Below, one piece after another: positions 15,239 to 25,200 of a stretch of DNA of 55,569 bases. Each line of letters opens with the position of its first letter. The first letter of the stretch is position 1. The DNA is from an uncultured Verrucomicrobiota bacterium (GTDB lineage Bacteria; Verrucomicrobiota; Kiritimatiellia; RFP12; UBA3636). The notes under the pieces were generated by a model. That model worked only from the letters and a program-made list of their open reading frames with translations. It made no database searches and was not told the DNA's origin. Position numbers and translations under genes: made by a program. The stretch is from contig CAMOSH010000003.1 of NCBI GenBank assembly GCA_946624575.1, positions 1-55,569 of the forward strand. Direction: 5' to 3'.

Positions 15239-16018
15239 TCATGATTGGAAACGGGAAAGGAAGGCCCGCGTCCGCTCGTTTCGCGGATGGCAGATGACCT
15301 CTCTGGAGGGACCTTCTTCGGCGACGGTTCCGCCGTCGAGAAATATGACGCGGTCGGAAACGTCGCGCGCGAAGGACATTTCGTGCGTCACGATGACCAT
15401 GGTCATGCGTTCGTCGGCCAGGCCGCGGATGACCTTGAGTATCTCCCCGGTCAGTTCGGGGTCGAGCGCGGACGTCGGCTCGTCAAAGAAAAGGACTTCT
15501 GGATCCAGCGCCAGGGCGCGCGCTATCGAGACGCGCTGCTGCTGGCCACCCGAAAGTTCCCAGGGATACGCATTCGCCTTTTCCGCAAGTCCCATCTTGC
15601 CAAGCAGAGCCGTCGCGTGGGCGACGGCTTCGTCACGCGAACGTCCGAGTACGACGCGCTGCGCTTCGGTCACGTTGCGAAGGACCGAGAAATGCGGGAA
15701 CAGGTTGAAGTTCTGGAACACCAGCCCGATGCGAAGCCCGATCTTGCGCCGCACGGCGAGCGGCGCGTATTTTCCGTCGCGCACGAGACAGTCCCCGCCC
15801 ACCGAGATCGAACCCGACGAAACGGGTTCCAGCCCGACCACGCAGCGCAACAGCGTCGATTTGCCTCCGCCAGAGGGTCCTATGATGGCCAGGACTTCCC
15901 CGCGCGCCAGCGAAAACGAGACGCCGTGAAGCACTTCGGTTTCCCCGAACGATTTGCGCAAGTCCTGCACGCGAAGCAGCTTCCCGCAATCCGACGCCGG
16001 TAGTTTCGTTTCTTCCAT
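15239..16018 (-). CDS. Polar amino-acid ABC transporter ATP-binding protein (GlnQ type)
   Basis: A 259-residue ABC ATPase with Walker A GPSGGGKST, Q-loop VFQNFNLFPHFSVLRNV, signature LSGGQQQRVSIARAL, Walker B VLFFDEPTSALDPEL and switch His in IVTHEMSFA. These are typical of GlnQ/ArtP-type importers for polar amino acids. No permease or binding-protein gene is nearby, so the partner components must be encoded elsewhere. The downstream neighbour is a glutamine-dependent NAD synthetase, which would fit glutamine supply, but that is inference. The leader contains a perfect 7-bp inverted repeat (16036-16052). Confidence 0.9.
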   Translation of the reverse strand: MEETKLPASDCGKLLRVQDLRKSFGETEVLHGVSFSLARGEVLAIIGPSGGGKSTLLRCVVGLEPVSSGSISVGGDCLVRDGKYAPLAVRRKIGLRIGLVFQNFNLFPHFSVLRNVTEAQRVVLGRSRDEAVAHATALLGKMGLAEKANAYPWELSGGQQQRVSIARALALDPEVLFFDEPTSALDPELTGEILKVIRGLADERMTMVIVTHEMSFARDVSDRVIFLDGGTVAEEGPSREVICHPRNERTRAFLSRFQS

Positions 16019-16035
16019 GGGATTTATCTGTTATC

Positions 16036-16088
16036 GTTCCGCCACGCGGAACGGCAAAAAGGGTACCACAATCCCGGATGCCGCGCAA
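16036..16088 (-). promoter_or_regulatory. Promoter and leader palindrome of the ABC-nadE operon
   Basis: Minus-strand TTGCGC (16083-16088) and TACCCT (16060-16065) are 17 bases apart. Between the -10 and the start codon lies a perfect inverted repeat, GTTCCGC-GTG-GCGGAAC (16036-16052). It could be an operator or a small leader hairpin. Confidence 0.4.
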
Positions 16089-16233
16089 GAAGCGGCGTCG
16101 TTTTTTCGACGATCTGACGGCAATGGCTGCGTCGGACTTCAAAAAAATGCGGTCATGGCCAACAGGGGGGGGCTTTTTTTCGGGAGCTCATGATGGTATC
16201 ATCGCCCCGCACCGCACGAAAGGGCCAAAAGTC

Positions 16234-16662
16234 ATGACAATTCACCAGATTTCTCTTTTCCTCGAAAACAAGCCCGGGCGCCTCTCCGCGATTTGCAGGG
16301 CGCTGACCGAGGGCGGAGTCAACATCGCGTCGCTGTCGCTCGCCGACACATCGGAGTTCGGCATAGTCCGCCTCCTCGTGGATCGCTGGGAAAAGGCCCG
16401 CGACATTCTCAGGGGCGCCGGGTTCGGATCGAACGTCCGCGAGGTCGTGGCAGTCGCCGCGCCGGACGAGCCGGGCGTTCTCGCAAAAATCCTGGAAACC
16501 GTCGATGCCGCGGGCTTGAGCGTCGAGTACATGTACGCCTTTGCCGTCGCGCGCGGCACGTCAGCGCGCCTGGTGTTCCGGTTTGACGACACGGAGAAGG
16601 CTGTCGCCGCGCTTTCCGCCGCTGGCTGGAAGCTTCTCGACGAGGCGGCCCTTTTCGCCTAA
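16234..16662 (+). CDS. Tandem ACT-domain protein
   Basis: A 142-residue protein made of two ACT domains. The first (about 3-70) has ISLFLENKPGRLSAICRAL and GVNIASLSLADTSEFGIVRL. The second (about 73-142) has VAVAAPDEPGVLAKILETV and AGLSVEYMYAFA. Stand-alone double-ACT proteins bind amino acids and act as small regulators. The start at 16234 is chosen because MTIHQISLFLENKPG is the usual beginning, and GAAAGGG lies 12 bases upstream. A TATCAT -10 occurs at 16197-16202 without a good -35. The glycosyltransferase gene follows after 5 bases. Confidence 0.85.
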   Translation: MTIHQISLFLENKPGRLSAICRALTEGGVNIASLSLADTSEFGIVRLLVDRWEKARDILRGAGFGSNVREVVAVAAPDEPGVLAKILETVDAAGLSVEYMYAFAVARGTSARLVFRFDDTEKAVAALSAAGWKLLDEAALFA

Positions 16663-16667
16663 CGGCC

Positions 16668-18254
16668 ATGCCGCGCCTCTTCCGGCGCCCGTTTTTCACG
16701 TTTGTCTTTGTCGCGGCCCTTTTCGCATGGGCCGCGGCGTTTCCGTCTTCCAGGTCGTTTTGGCTTGACGAGGTACGGAGCGCCGCAAAGGCGGTTTGCG
16801 CCACTTTCGGCGAGTTTCGCTCCGAGCTCCTGCTGACTGGCGGCTCTGACGTCCAGATGCCGCTTTACATGGCCGCGCTTTGGCTGTGGGAAAAGGTTTT
16901 CGGAGGTTCTGAACTAGTTCTTCGGCGCTTCAATCTTGTTTTCTTCGCGCTGGCCGTATTTGCTATGCTGCGGAGTGCTCGTGGCGTTCCGCGCCGCGTC
17001 CGCATGTTCTGGTGCCTTTTTTTCGCGCTGTCCCCTGCGGTCGCGTTTTATCTCGACGAGGCCCGCCCGTATGTCATGCTCGCGTCCGGAGGGGCGCTCG
17101 TCGCGGCCGGTCTCGCCGGAGCGCCGCGTGACGGATCTCTTGGCGCCCACGATGTGCGGACTGCGCTCTGCGGCTGCGTTCTGCTCGCCGCAACCAGCTT
17201 GACGGGCGCCGTTTTTTCGGCTTGTCCATGCCTGTTCCTTGCATGGCGTGCCGCCCGCGACGCCCGAAACGGATCGTTGTGCGGAGCATTGCGGCGCAAT
17301 CCGGTTGCGGTTCCTCTGGCAGGCGCCGCGCTGGCGGCGCTTCTCGCGTACTACGTCTGGACTCTGCTGGCGGGATTTCGCGGAACTCATGCCTATTCGA
17401 CGAATTTGCTCACTCTCGGGCATTGCGCATACGAGCTGACCGGCGCGGCTGGGCTGGGGCCGGCGCGCGACGTCCTGCGCGGCCCGGAACCGCTTCGCGC
17501 GCTGCGCGGATTTGCGCTTCCGCTTGGCGTGTTCGCCGCCGCATGGCTGGCGTATGCAAGCGCCTGGATTTGCTCCGTTCGCGTGCGCGGAGATTCTCCA
17601 ATGCGGCGGATCGGCGCAGCTCTCCGCTCACCGCTCTTCGTCTGCACCGCCATTTCCGTTGCGATGCTTGTCGCTGGCGGCGTGATTTCGGACTTGCGGA
17701 TACTGGCTCGTCATCTGATTCCGTCTTTGCCGCCGCTCCTGCTGGCTCTGGCGTACGCGGCGGACGAGATATGGGGGGCGGGATTCTCGCGTCGGCGAAT
17801 CGCCGTCGCGGTCCTGTGCGCGGTATGGTGCGTTTCGGCGCTGTCGCAGCGTTTCAATCCCCGCCACAGTCGCGACGACGACCGTTCGGCGGCGGCGTTC
17901 GCCAGGGCCGCCGCGATCAACGGCGCCCGCGTCTGGTGGGGTGGCGACAAGTGGACGTTCGAGTACTATCCCGGAGAACTGCTGGACTCTCCGGATGCCT
18001 GCACCGGGGTGGGGCAGGGCGGGGCGCCTGCGGTACGCGGAAGCGACGCGTCCGGAATTTCACTTTTCCCGAAAACATCGGAGCTGGAGACGGAAACCGT
18101 CGCGGCCCCGGATGTCGCCGTGTTTTCCGTAAAGTACGACATTTCAGATCCCGACGGCTCTCGGCGCGAATTCCTCCGGGCGGCGGGACTCGCCCACGAC
18201 AAGTCCGTTTCGATTCGCGGATTCGTCGTCTGGACCCGGGAACGTCGGCGCTGA
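16668..18254 (+). CDS. GT39/ArnT-like polytopic membrane glycosyltransferase
   Basis: A 528-residue membrane protein with about ten hydrophobic helices. Near the N-terminus is the hallmark periplasmic loop of the PMT/ArnT superfamily: SFWLDEVRSA with the catalytic-type Asp-Glu, then DVQMPLYMAALWLWEKVFG and LVLRRFNLVFFALAV. The family transfers sugars from polyprenyl-phosphate donors to proteins or lipids on the outer face of the inner membrane. The C-terminal 100 residues are soluble. It probably forms a two-gene operon with the ACT protein. The GT2-GtrA gene nearby could supply its lipid-linked sugar, but that is inference. Confidence 0.8.
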   Translation: MPRLFRRPFFTFVFVAALFAWAAAFPSSRSFWLDEVRSAAKAVCATFGEFRSELLLTGGSDVQMPLYMAALWLWEKVFGGSELVLRRFNLVFFALAVFAMLRSARGVPRRVRMFWCLFFALSPAVAFYLDEARPYVMLASGGALVAAGLAGAPRDGSLGAHDVRTALCGCVLLAATSLTGAVFSACPCLFLAWRAARDARNGSLCGALRRNPVAVPLAGAALAALLAYYVWTLLAGFRGTHAYSTNLLTLGHCAYELTGAAGLGPARDVLRGPEPLRALRGFALPLGVFAAAWLAYASAWICSVRVRGDSPMRRIGAALRSPLFVCTAISVAMLVAGGVISDLRILARHLIPSLPPLLLALAYAADEIWGAGFSRRRIAVAVLCAVWCVSALSQRFNPRHSRDDDRSAAAFARAAAINGARVWWGGDKWTFEYYPGELLDSPDACTGVGQGGAPAVRGSDASGISLFPKTSELETETVAAPDVAVFSVKYDISDPDGSRREFLRAAGLAHDKSVSIRGFVVWTRERRR

Positions 18255-18332
18255 CGAGAGAGAGCTCAATCCTGCGCGTCGCGCGGCGATTTGATTCCGC
18301 CTCCGGGGGATGTCGTGCAGCGGAAATACGAA

Positions 18333-18366
18333 AAAGCCGGTCGCGGCATTGAGCGCGACCGGCTTT
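18333..18366. terminator. Bidirectional rho-independent terminator
   Basis: A perfect 13-bp stem, AAAGCCGGTCGCG (18333-18345) and CGCGACCGGCTTT (18354-18366), with an 8-base loop between the convergent GT39-like and ATP synthase K genes. On the minus strand it is followed by further T residues, so it serves the K subunit gene best. Confidence 0.8.
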
Positions 18367-18416
18367 GCGATTGTCCACCCGAGTGTGGTGGAGCGTGGGG
18401 GGCGAGATGGCGGAAC

Positions 18417-18941
18417 TTACGCGGCAGGTGTGACGGCGGCTGTCTCGACCGCGGTCTGGGCGGCGTCTGCCGCTTCCTCGGCACCAAGGCCGAGAATGCC
18501 GAAAATGGCGAACACCATCACGAAAATCGCGACCGTCTCGATGACGCCGATGGCCGCGAGGTAGTTCGTGAAGCCCTTGCCGGTCTCGGCCTGGGCGTCT
18601 GCGCCGGCCGCGGCGGCCTGCCCCTGGAATATCGCCGAAGCGCAAATGCCGGCACCGGCCGCAAACGCTATCACGAGAGCCGCGATTCCGGCGCCCGGGA
18701 TGGGATTCTTGGCGACGTTCAGGAGCATCGACATCAGAATCATGCCGTAAAGCGTCTGCGTGAGAGGGGCGCCAACGAATGTGAAAAGCGTGTAGGGCGC
18801 GGGCTTTTCCTGGGCGTAGCATTTTTTCCAGGCGCCGATCGTGGCGCAGGCGGCCTTGCCAATCCCGATGGCAGAGCCAAGGGCGCTTGTGCCGACCACG
18901 GCGATTGCGCTGGCGATGCAGAGTGCGGTGTCGTATTGCAT
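18417..18941 (-). CDS. V-type ATP synthase subunit K (proteolipid rotor)
   Basis: A 174-residue duplicated proteolipid. The first hairpin contains MQYDTALCIASAIAVVGTSA and LGSAIGIGKAACATIGAW. The second contains GAGIAALVIAFAAGAGICAS and the ion-binding helix TNYLAAIGVIETVAIFVMVF, with the carboxylate Glu in GVIETV. It forms the membrane ring of the V/A-type ATPase. The equivalent position in the first half (QTLYGMIL) lacks an acidic residue, so each subunit carries one ion site, as in V-type K subunits. No other ATPase gene is in the window, so it stands apart from its operon. The start is taken at MQYDTAL; the longer reading lacks support. Confidence 0.9.
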   Translation of the reverse strand: MQYDTALCIASAIAVVGTSALGSAIGIGKAACATIGAWKKCYAQEKPAPYTLFTFVGAPLTQTLYGMILMSMLLNVAKNPIPGAGIAALVIAFAAGAGICASAIFQGQAAAAGADAQAETGKGFTNYLAAIGVIETVAIFVMVFAIFGILGLGAEEAADAAQTAVETAAVTPAA

Positions 18942-19043
18942 GGCGTTGTCCCGAATTGTTTTTGTGTTGGCGTTTGCAGATTCTTGTGTAATTCCCTCCG
19001 GACTGCCGGATTTCGGAATTCGCATCCTTCGGAATTGGCGCGG

Positions 19044-19072
19044 ATTATCGCACCTCGGGCTTCAAAATGCAA
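19044..19072 (-). promoter_or_regulatory. Promoter of the ATP synthase K gene
   Basis: Minus-strand TTGCAT (19067-19072) and GATAAT (19044-19049) with the ideal 17-base spacing. This leaves a leader of about 95 bases before the start at 18941. Confidence 0.6.
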
Positions 19073-19095
19073 CGAAAAAGAGTTTTCGACAAGGA

Positions 19096-19157
19096 CCGAC
19101 GCATAAAAACCGTTTTCACGCCGTCGGCGGCGCAAACGTGTTTTTTTTATGCGTCGG
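19096..19157. repeat. 14-bp perfect inverted repeat between divergent genes
   Basis: CCGACGCATAAAAA (19096-19109) is exactly mirrored by TTTTTATGCGTCGG (19144-19157) across a 34-base spacer. It sits between the ATP synthase K and RHS promoters. On the plus strand the right arm is not followed by a T run. On the minus strand the hairpin ends in TTTTTATGCGTCGG. It may be an operator, a transcription insulator or the scar of a small mobile element. Confidence 0.6.
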
Positions 19158-19182
19158 CCATAATGCGACCGACGATTACGTA

Positions 19183-19211
19183 TTGCCAAGTGGCGCGCGG
19201 TCCGGTATCAT
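19183..19211 (+). promoter_or_regulatory. Promoter of the RHS gene, leaderless geometry
   Basis: TTGCCA (19183-19188) and TATCAT (19206-19211), 17 bases apart. The RHS ATG at 19219 begins 8 bases after the -10, where transcription would normally start. Confidence 0.55.
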
Positions 19212-19218
19212 TTCGGCC

Positions 19219-22200
19219 ATGTTTGGAATCATTCGTCGGATTGTCGCCGTCTTTTCCCCCGCCGCTGCGGCGTTTGTCGCGGCGGCGGGGGCTGACGGCA
19301 ATTTGCGCGCGGATTCCGGCGGCTGGGCGATGGCCGACGCGCCGCCGACCGAGGTGCTGCTCGCCGGAACTGCGGATGTAGCGGCAAGCGGAAGCGCAAA
19401 TCGTCTTTCCGGCGGCGCGGCTTCCCAGTCGCCTCAGATACGCTCCTCTGCTATCTCTTCCGGCATCGCTGCTAGTCTTCTCTCCGAACCTTCCGAGCGC
19501 ATCACGGACCTCGCGCGCTCTCTCGACTTCGACTGGCGCAAATGCTTCCGCTTCGTTCGCGACGAAATCGCGTTCGTCCCGTATCGCGGTTTTTCGCGTG
19601 GAGCGGACCGGACGCTTCTCGACCGCGCCGGCGGCGACGCCGACCAGGCGCTCCTGCTGTGGTCGCTTCTTCGCGCCAGCGGTCACGACGACGCGACGAT
19701 CATGTATCTCCCGGCCGTCCGCGACGAAGACAAAACGCTTCTCTCCGGCGTCAGGTTTCCGTTTCGGAATTACGATGGCGCGCATCCCTGCAATGTCGCG
19801 TCGTGGCTGGGTACGGAGGTTTTCGACGATGACACGAACACCCAAGTACAAGTCGGTTCCCAACTATCTCTGGGCGGCGTGAAATACGCCTGGAACTGGA
19901 TTGGTCAGATTCTACACGTCGGCGTGGAGCGCTTCTGGGTGAGGCTTTCCATCCCCGACGACGAAACGCGAAATCTTGTCACCGTCGATCTAGATCCGGC
20001 GTTCAAGCCGTCGCTTCCGGCACGGACTCGCGACGTGCTGGCGGACTCCGGGCTTTCGCTTACCTCGATTCTCTCCGCCGTCTGTGGCACGACGAACGAA
20101 CATGGTTGCGCCGCGCTTGATTCGTCTTCGCTCGAATCGCTGCTTGGCTCCGGAGTCATTTCCTTGTGCCACGCATGGGGCGGCGCGTCCGCGCCTTGCG
20201 CCAATTACGTTTCGGGCCCCAAGACCATTCCGTTTGTGGACGGCGATTCGTGTTTTCCCGGCGAGATAGTCGGAACTCCGGTGTCCGTCCAAACCCAACC
20301 AGACACTTTCTTCGAGAGTTTCCGGTCGTCGGTCTCGTTGATTGTTGGTGCAGGCGCGGAAATTCATGTCTTTCTCGACTCCATCGGCACCGACGCAATC
20401 GACGTGCGATTCGCCGCGCATTCCGGCGACGCTCCGGGAACGCTTCGCGCGGCAATAGTTCGCAACGGAGAGATCCTGTCTTCCGAAACGAATGCGATGG
20501 CGGCCACTTCGCGCCAGTATTCTCTCACCGTTCGCCATCCACGATATTTCAGTTCCGCGACTGGCACCTTGACGGCCGGGACGAATTGCGTCCACTCGCT
20601 GGCCGTCGGGTTCGACTCCGCGTCCCGCGACGGCCTGGTGTCCGAATGTTTCTTGAAAGCTTCGGAGTCTTGGCGTTCCTCCGCATCGGATTTTGAGCGC
20701 AACGCCTCCGCTTCTCGCCTTGCGGGAGCCGTCTGGATGCAGCAAACTGGAAATGCGCTTCGGATGCTTGACGCGGTGACGGGGACGCATCGTCTGCGGC
20801 TTTACCAGTTGGGATTTTCGGGAGTTACCACCTCTCCGTTTGTCGACATGCCCATTGGCATGACCCCGACCGACGGCGATCCGTCGCAACTGGATTGCAG
20901 CCATTTCTTCGCGAGCGCCCTGGAGCATTCCGTCCTAGAGCAGTTTCAGGGAACAAGCCCGACTGGAGCGGTGTCAACCGCTCGGATTCTTGCATTGGCG
21001 AATGCATCCGGCTCCCGCACAGTCGCGTTCGGGCCGGATTTGGAGCAGGCGGCAGTCCCCGCCGCGCTTTCCATGCTTCAGGGATATCCCGAAAGCGATC
21101 GCACGGAAATCTCCAACAGCCTGGCCTCCGGGAAATTCGTGCTTGCGCCCGAATCGGCACCACATGGACTAGGCTCGTGGTCCGGCCGAGGATATCTGCT
21201 ATTCGGACAAAAAAGCGCCACGGCATGGCAAACAACCATGCGCATCTCCGGCGGATACAACGGCGGATATTCCGGCATTCGCGGCGGATTTGAAACTGTG
21301 TCGCCGGACGATTTTCCACTTTCATCCGCCAGCCCCGACTCCGCCGTCGCGGCGACGACAGCCGCCGATCCGGTGGATCTGGCGTCCGGCGCGCTACTTG
21401 ATTCGGCCACGGACTTGACGCTGCCCGATCTCTTGTGGACGCGCTCGTACGACAGCCGGGCGCGATTTTCCGGCGGCGACCTCGGGCGCGGTTGGTTCCA
21501 CCCATTCGAGGCAAGCGTCTCCTTCGGCACAGATCCCGGCGCGGCCTTCGGCGGCGGCTCGGTGGCCGCCGCCGCTCCGACGCTTGTCGCGATGGCGGCG
21601 GCTGACGCGCTTGTGAAGTCTTCGACGAACCTGCCGCCCGGGGAAACCGCCCGGCGGCGTCTCGCCGCCGGGCTTGTCGCCGACTGGTGGACGCGCCGCC
21701 TCGCCGGAGGCGCGGCGCTCGTGCGCACTGGCGCATCCACGCTGCGCTTCACTGCCATGCCTGACGGATCGTTCGCGCCATATCCCGGCGTCACGGTGGC
21801 GCTTTCCAGCACCCCGTCCACCGGAGGGTTCGCGCTGGAATGCCGTCACGGCGACACCTGGCTCTTCGATTCAGCAGGTCGGCTCCGCGCAATCCGCGAC
21901 AAATCCAGCAACGAAACTTCGGTCATCCGCGACGCCTCCGGGCGAATCTCCCGCGTGGAATCGCCCTTCGGATTCGCCTTCGACGTCGCACGCGACACCG
22001 CAGGGCGAATTTCCTCCGTGTCCGACAGCGCCGGGCGGAGCGTCGTATACGCATACGACGACTTTAGCTGCATCACGAACGTCACCGACGCCACGGGGCG
22101 GTCATGGCCGATCTCAATCGATCCGGATGTCGGCGCGATCGCGGAAAAACGCTCGACGACGGGAGCGTTGCTGCTGCGCAACGCCTTCGACTCGCAGGGG

Positions 22201-25200
22201 CGCGTCACGAACCAGGTTTCCGCGACTGGTGGCGCGTGGCGCTTCGGATACGCCGGACGCGGCGCTTGGAGCGAAGGTCCTGACGGCGCGCGGGAGACGT
22301 TCCGCTTCGACGACAGTGGACGCGCTCTTTCCCGCACCGACGCGCTTGGTGCGACAACGCGTTTCGAGCGCGACGCCTCCGGACGCATCGTGTGCGCAAC
22401 CGACGCCCTCGGCACGGAGACCCGCATTGCCTACGACGAATCTGGCGACTTGATTCGCATCCGCGATGCCGCCGCCGACGAAACTCTCGTCCGCGAAACT
22501 GCGCTCGCCCGCGACGAAACAGGGCGCGCTGTCGCCGTCACGAACGCGCTTGGTTACGTGGCGCGTTTCGCCTACGACTCGTGCGACCGCCAGACCGCGG
22601 CCGCTCTTCCCGACGGCACCATGATTTCGAACGAATGGACCGCAGCGGGACTTTTGTCGGCGCAATCGCTACTCGATTCCTCCGGCACCGTCCTCCGCCG
22701 CGACGAATGGACGCACTCTTCATGCGGTCTCCCAGTCGCGCGCACGACATTCGGCGTCGCGCTCCCGGGGCATGGTGTTTCCGAATCGTATGCATGGGAC
22801 AACGCCGGGAATCTGGTTGGCTGCACCGACGCGCTCGGCCACGTCAGACGCTGGGCATACGACGCTCTTGGCCGAGTCACGAACGCGACCGACGCCACCG
22901 GCGCGCAGACTCGTCTGACATACGGCCACGACGGGAATCTCTCCACCATCACGGACCCGCTCGGCCGGACCGCCACTTTCTCTTGGAACGCAGACGGCTC
23001 GCTCGCCGCCGCAACGCGTCCATCCGGCGCAACGGCGTCGTTCGGATACGACGCGCTCGGCCGTATTTCCGCCATCACAAACGCATCGGGCGCGGTTTCC
23101 AGCGTCGCGCGCGACGCAAATGGCCGCATCGTTCTTGCGGTGGATCCTCTCGGCGGTGAAACCGACTTCGCGCGCGACGCGCTCGGCCGCGTCACGGATA
23201 CGCTCGATCCCATTCGCCGCCACAGCGCCGCGCGCCACGACGCGCTCGGCCGCATGGTGCAGTCGATTCGCCCGTCCGGCGCAGCGGAGTCGTTCGGATA
23301 CGACGCCCTCGACAATCTCGTCGCCATCACCAACGCGGAAGGACATGTCTGGAGCGTCGCCCTTGACGCGCTAGGCCGCGCCGTCGCCGCCACGAACGCC
23401 GTCTCAGCGCGGGTCTTTTCCGCATCGTGGTCGCCGCTGGGACTCTCGTCACGCACCGACGGACGCGGGGTGCGCCTCGATTTTTCCCGCGACGCATTCG
23501 GGCGCATTCTTGAAATCTCCGAAGGCGGCACCAACGTGCTTGCATCAATTTCCCGCGATTGCGCCGGCAACGTCGTCGTCGCCTCGAACGGAAACGCCCG
23601 CCAGACATTTTCCTACGATGGCGCAGGCCGCCTTGCCGCCGCATCTATGGCGATTCCGAACAACGGCCCGGTCTGTTCGTTCGCGTATGGCCGGGACGCC
23701 GCCGGTGCCATAACCAACAGCACCTACACTCCCGGATTTTCAATCGCCCGCTCCTACGACATTGACGGCAACCTCGTCTCGCTCTCGGACTCTTTCGGCC
23801 ACACGTGGAATTTCTCGCGCGACGCGCTGGGCCGCCGCACGGCGATTCGTCATCCCGGCGGTGCGATCGACAAGACCACATACGACCTGTGCGGCCGCGT
23901 GAGCGCGTGGAGCGCCGCAAACGCCCAGGCGCGGACTCTTTCGCGCAACGCCGCCGGAGAATGCGAAGAAGAATGCGTCACAGCGGGGGCAGTTCCCACG
24001 CCACAGGAGACATTCCGGCTTGAGCTGGAATTCGACGCCGCCGACCGCCCGACGGCGGGAACGCTCCGCGACGGTTTCGGAAGCGCTCTGCGGAGCGTCG
24101 AGTTCCAGCACGACGGCGCGGGCGCGCTCTCGCTTGTCACCGTCGCAGGAACCAACCACTTGGCCGCCACCCACGACGTATTCGGACTGCCTCGTTCGAT
24201 TTCGGACTCAACCGGCACAACGGAAACGTTCCTTCGCGACGCATTCGGCACCGTCGTTCGCACAGAAACATCGGCACCAGATGGCACGTCGAATGCGCGC
24301 TTATGGATCCCCGATCCAGCAGACCCCCTGCGACGCCCGGTATTGGAATGCGACGCAACGGGCGGCGTCCTCCGCGCGTACATCTGGGCCGAAGACAGAC
24401 TGCTTGGCTTCATCGACGCCGCCACCGGCTCGCTCACGCTCGCGCATACGGACTTCCAAGGTTCCGTCGTGGCGCTGACCGACTCCGCCACAGGAGAAAT
24501 CCTGCACCAGGCGGCATACAGCCCCTTCGGCGAAAATTGGGGCCGCGCCGGCACCAACCCCACGCCATTCGCGTGGCTTGGAGCATGGGGCGTCCGCTCC
24601 GCGTTTCCAACCGCGTCCGCCGCATCGGGAGCACCGCCTGACGGCTCCGTCGCGCCGTTCGCGGCGCTCCACCTCACGGCAAACCGCCTCTACAGTCCGG
24701 CCATCCGCCGATTCCTCTCTCCCGATCCACTCGGCCCCGCCGGAGGCCTCAACCTCTACGCCTACGCCAACAACGACCCGCTCTCCTACATCGACCCGCT
24801 GGGCCTGTGCCCTACTGATGACTTGGCAGAGTATCGTAAACAAATTAGGGATTACATCAATCAAATCCCAAGACCGGCGAACCAGAATACACTATTCGCG
24901 GGATGGAAAGGTCAATTTCATCTTTTTCATGGGGGCTTGATGTTTCATGGCGGTAAAAGCAATCCATATAGTATGGATTTGAAACAAAATTCAAAAATAG
25001 CAGCATATTATGTTGCAGACCATGGAATAATGTCTCCAGCAGAAGCGGGCAATTATCTTGCTGGTTATTATGCTGGTTTTTCGCACAACTATCTTGTTTC
25101 GCTCGGTGTACATCTGGGTGGAATAGGGTATTCAGCAATCGGATGGACGCTTTGGCGCCTAGGCTTGACTGACAGACAAGAAGATTTTTGGGATAACGAA

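Noticed and set aside
18417..18941. A complete V-ATPase operon
   Set aside because: Only the K subunit is present. Neighbouring genes are unrelated.
18841..19218. Longer N-terminus for the RHS protein
   Set aside because: These 126 codons run antisense through the ATP synthase K gene and both promoters, and the signal-anchor starts at 19219.
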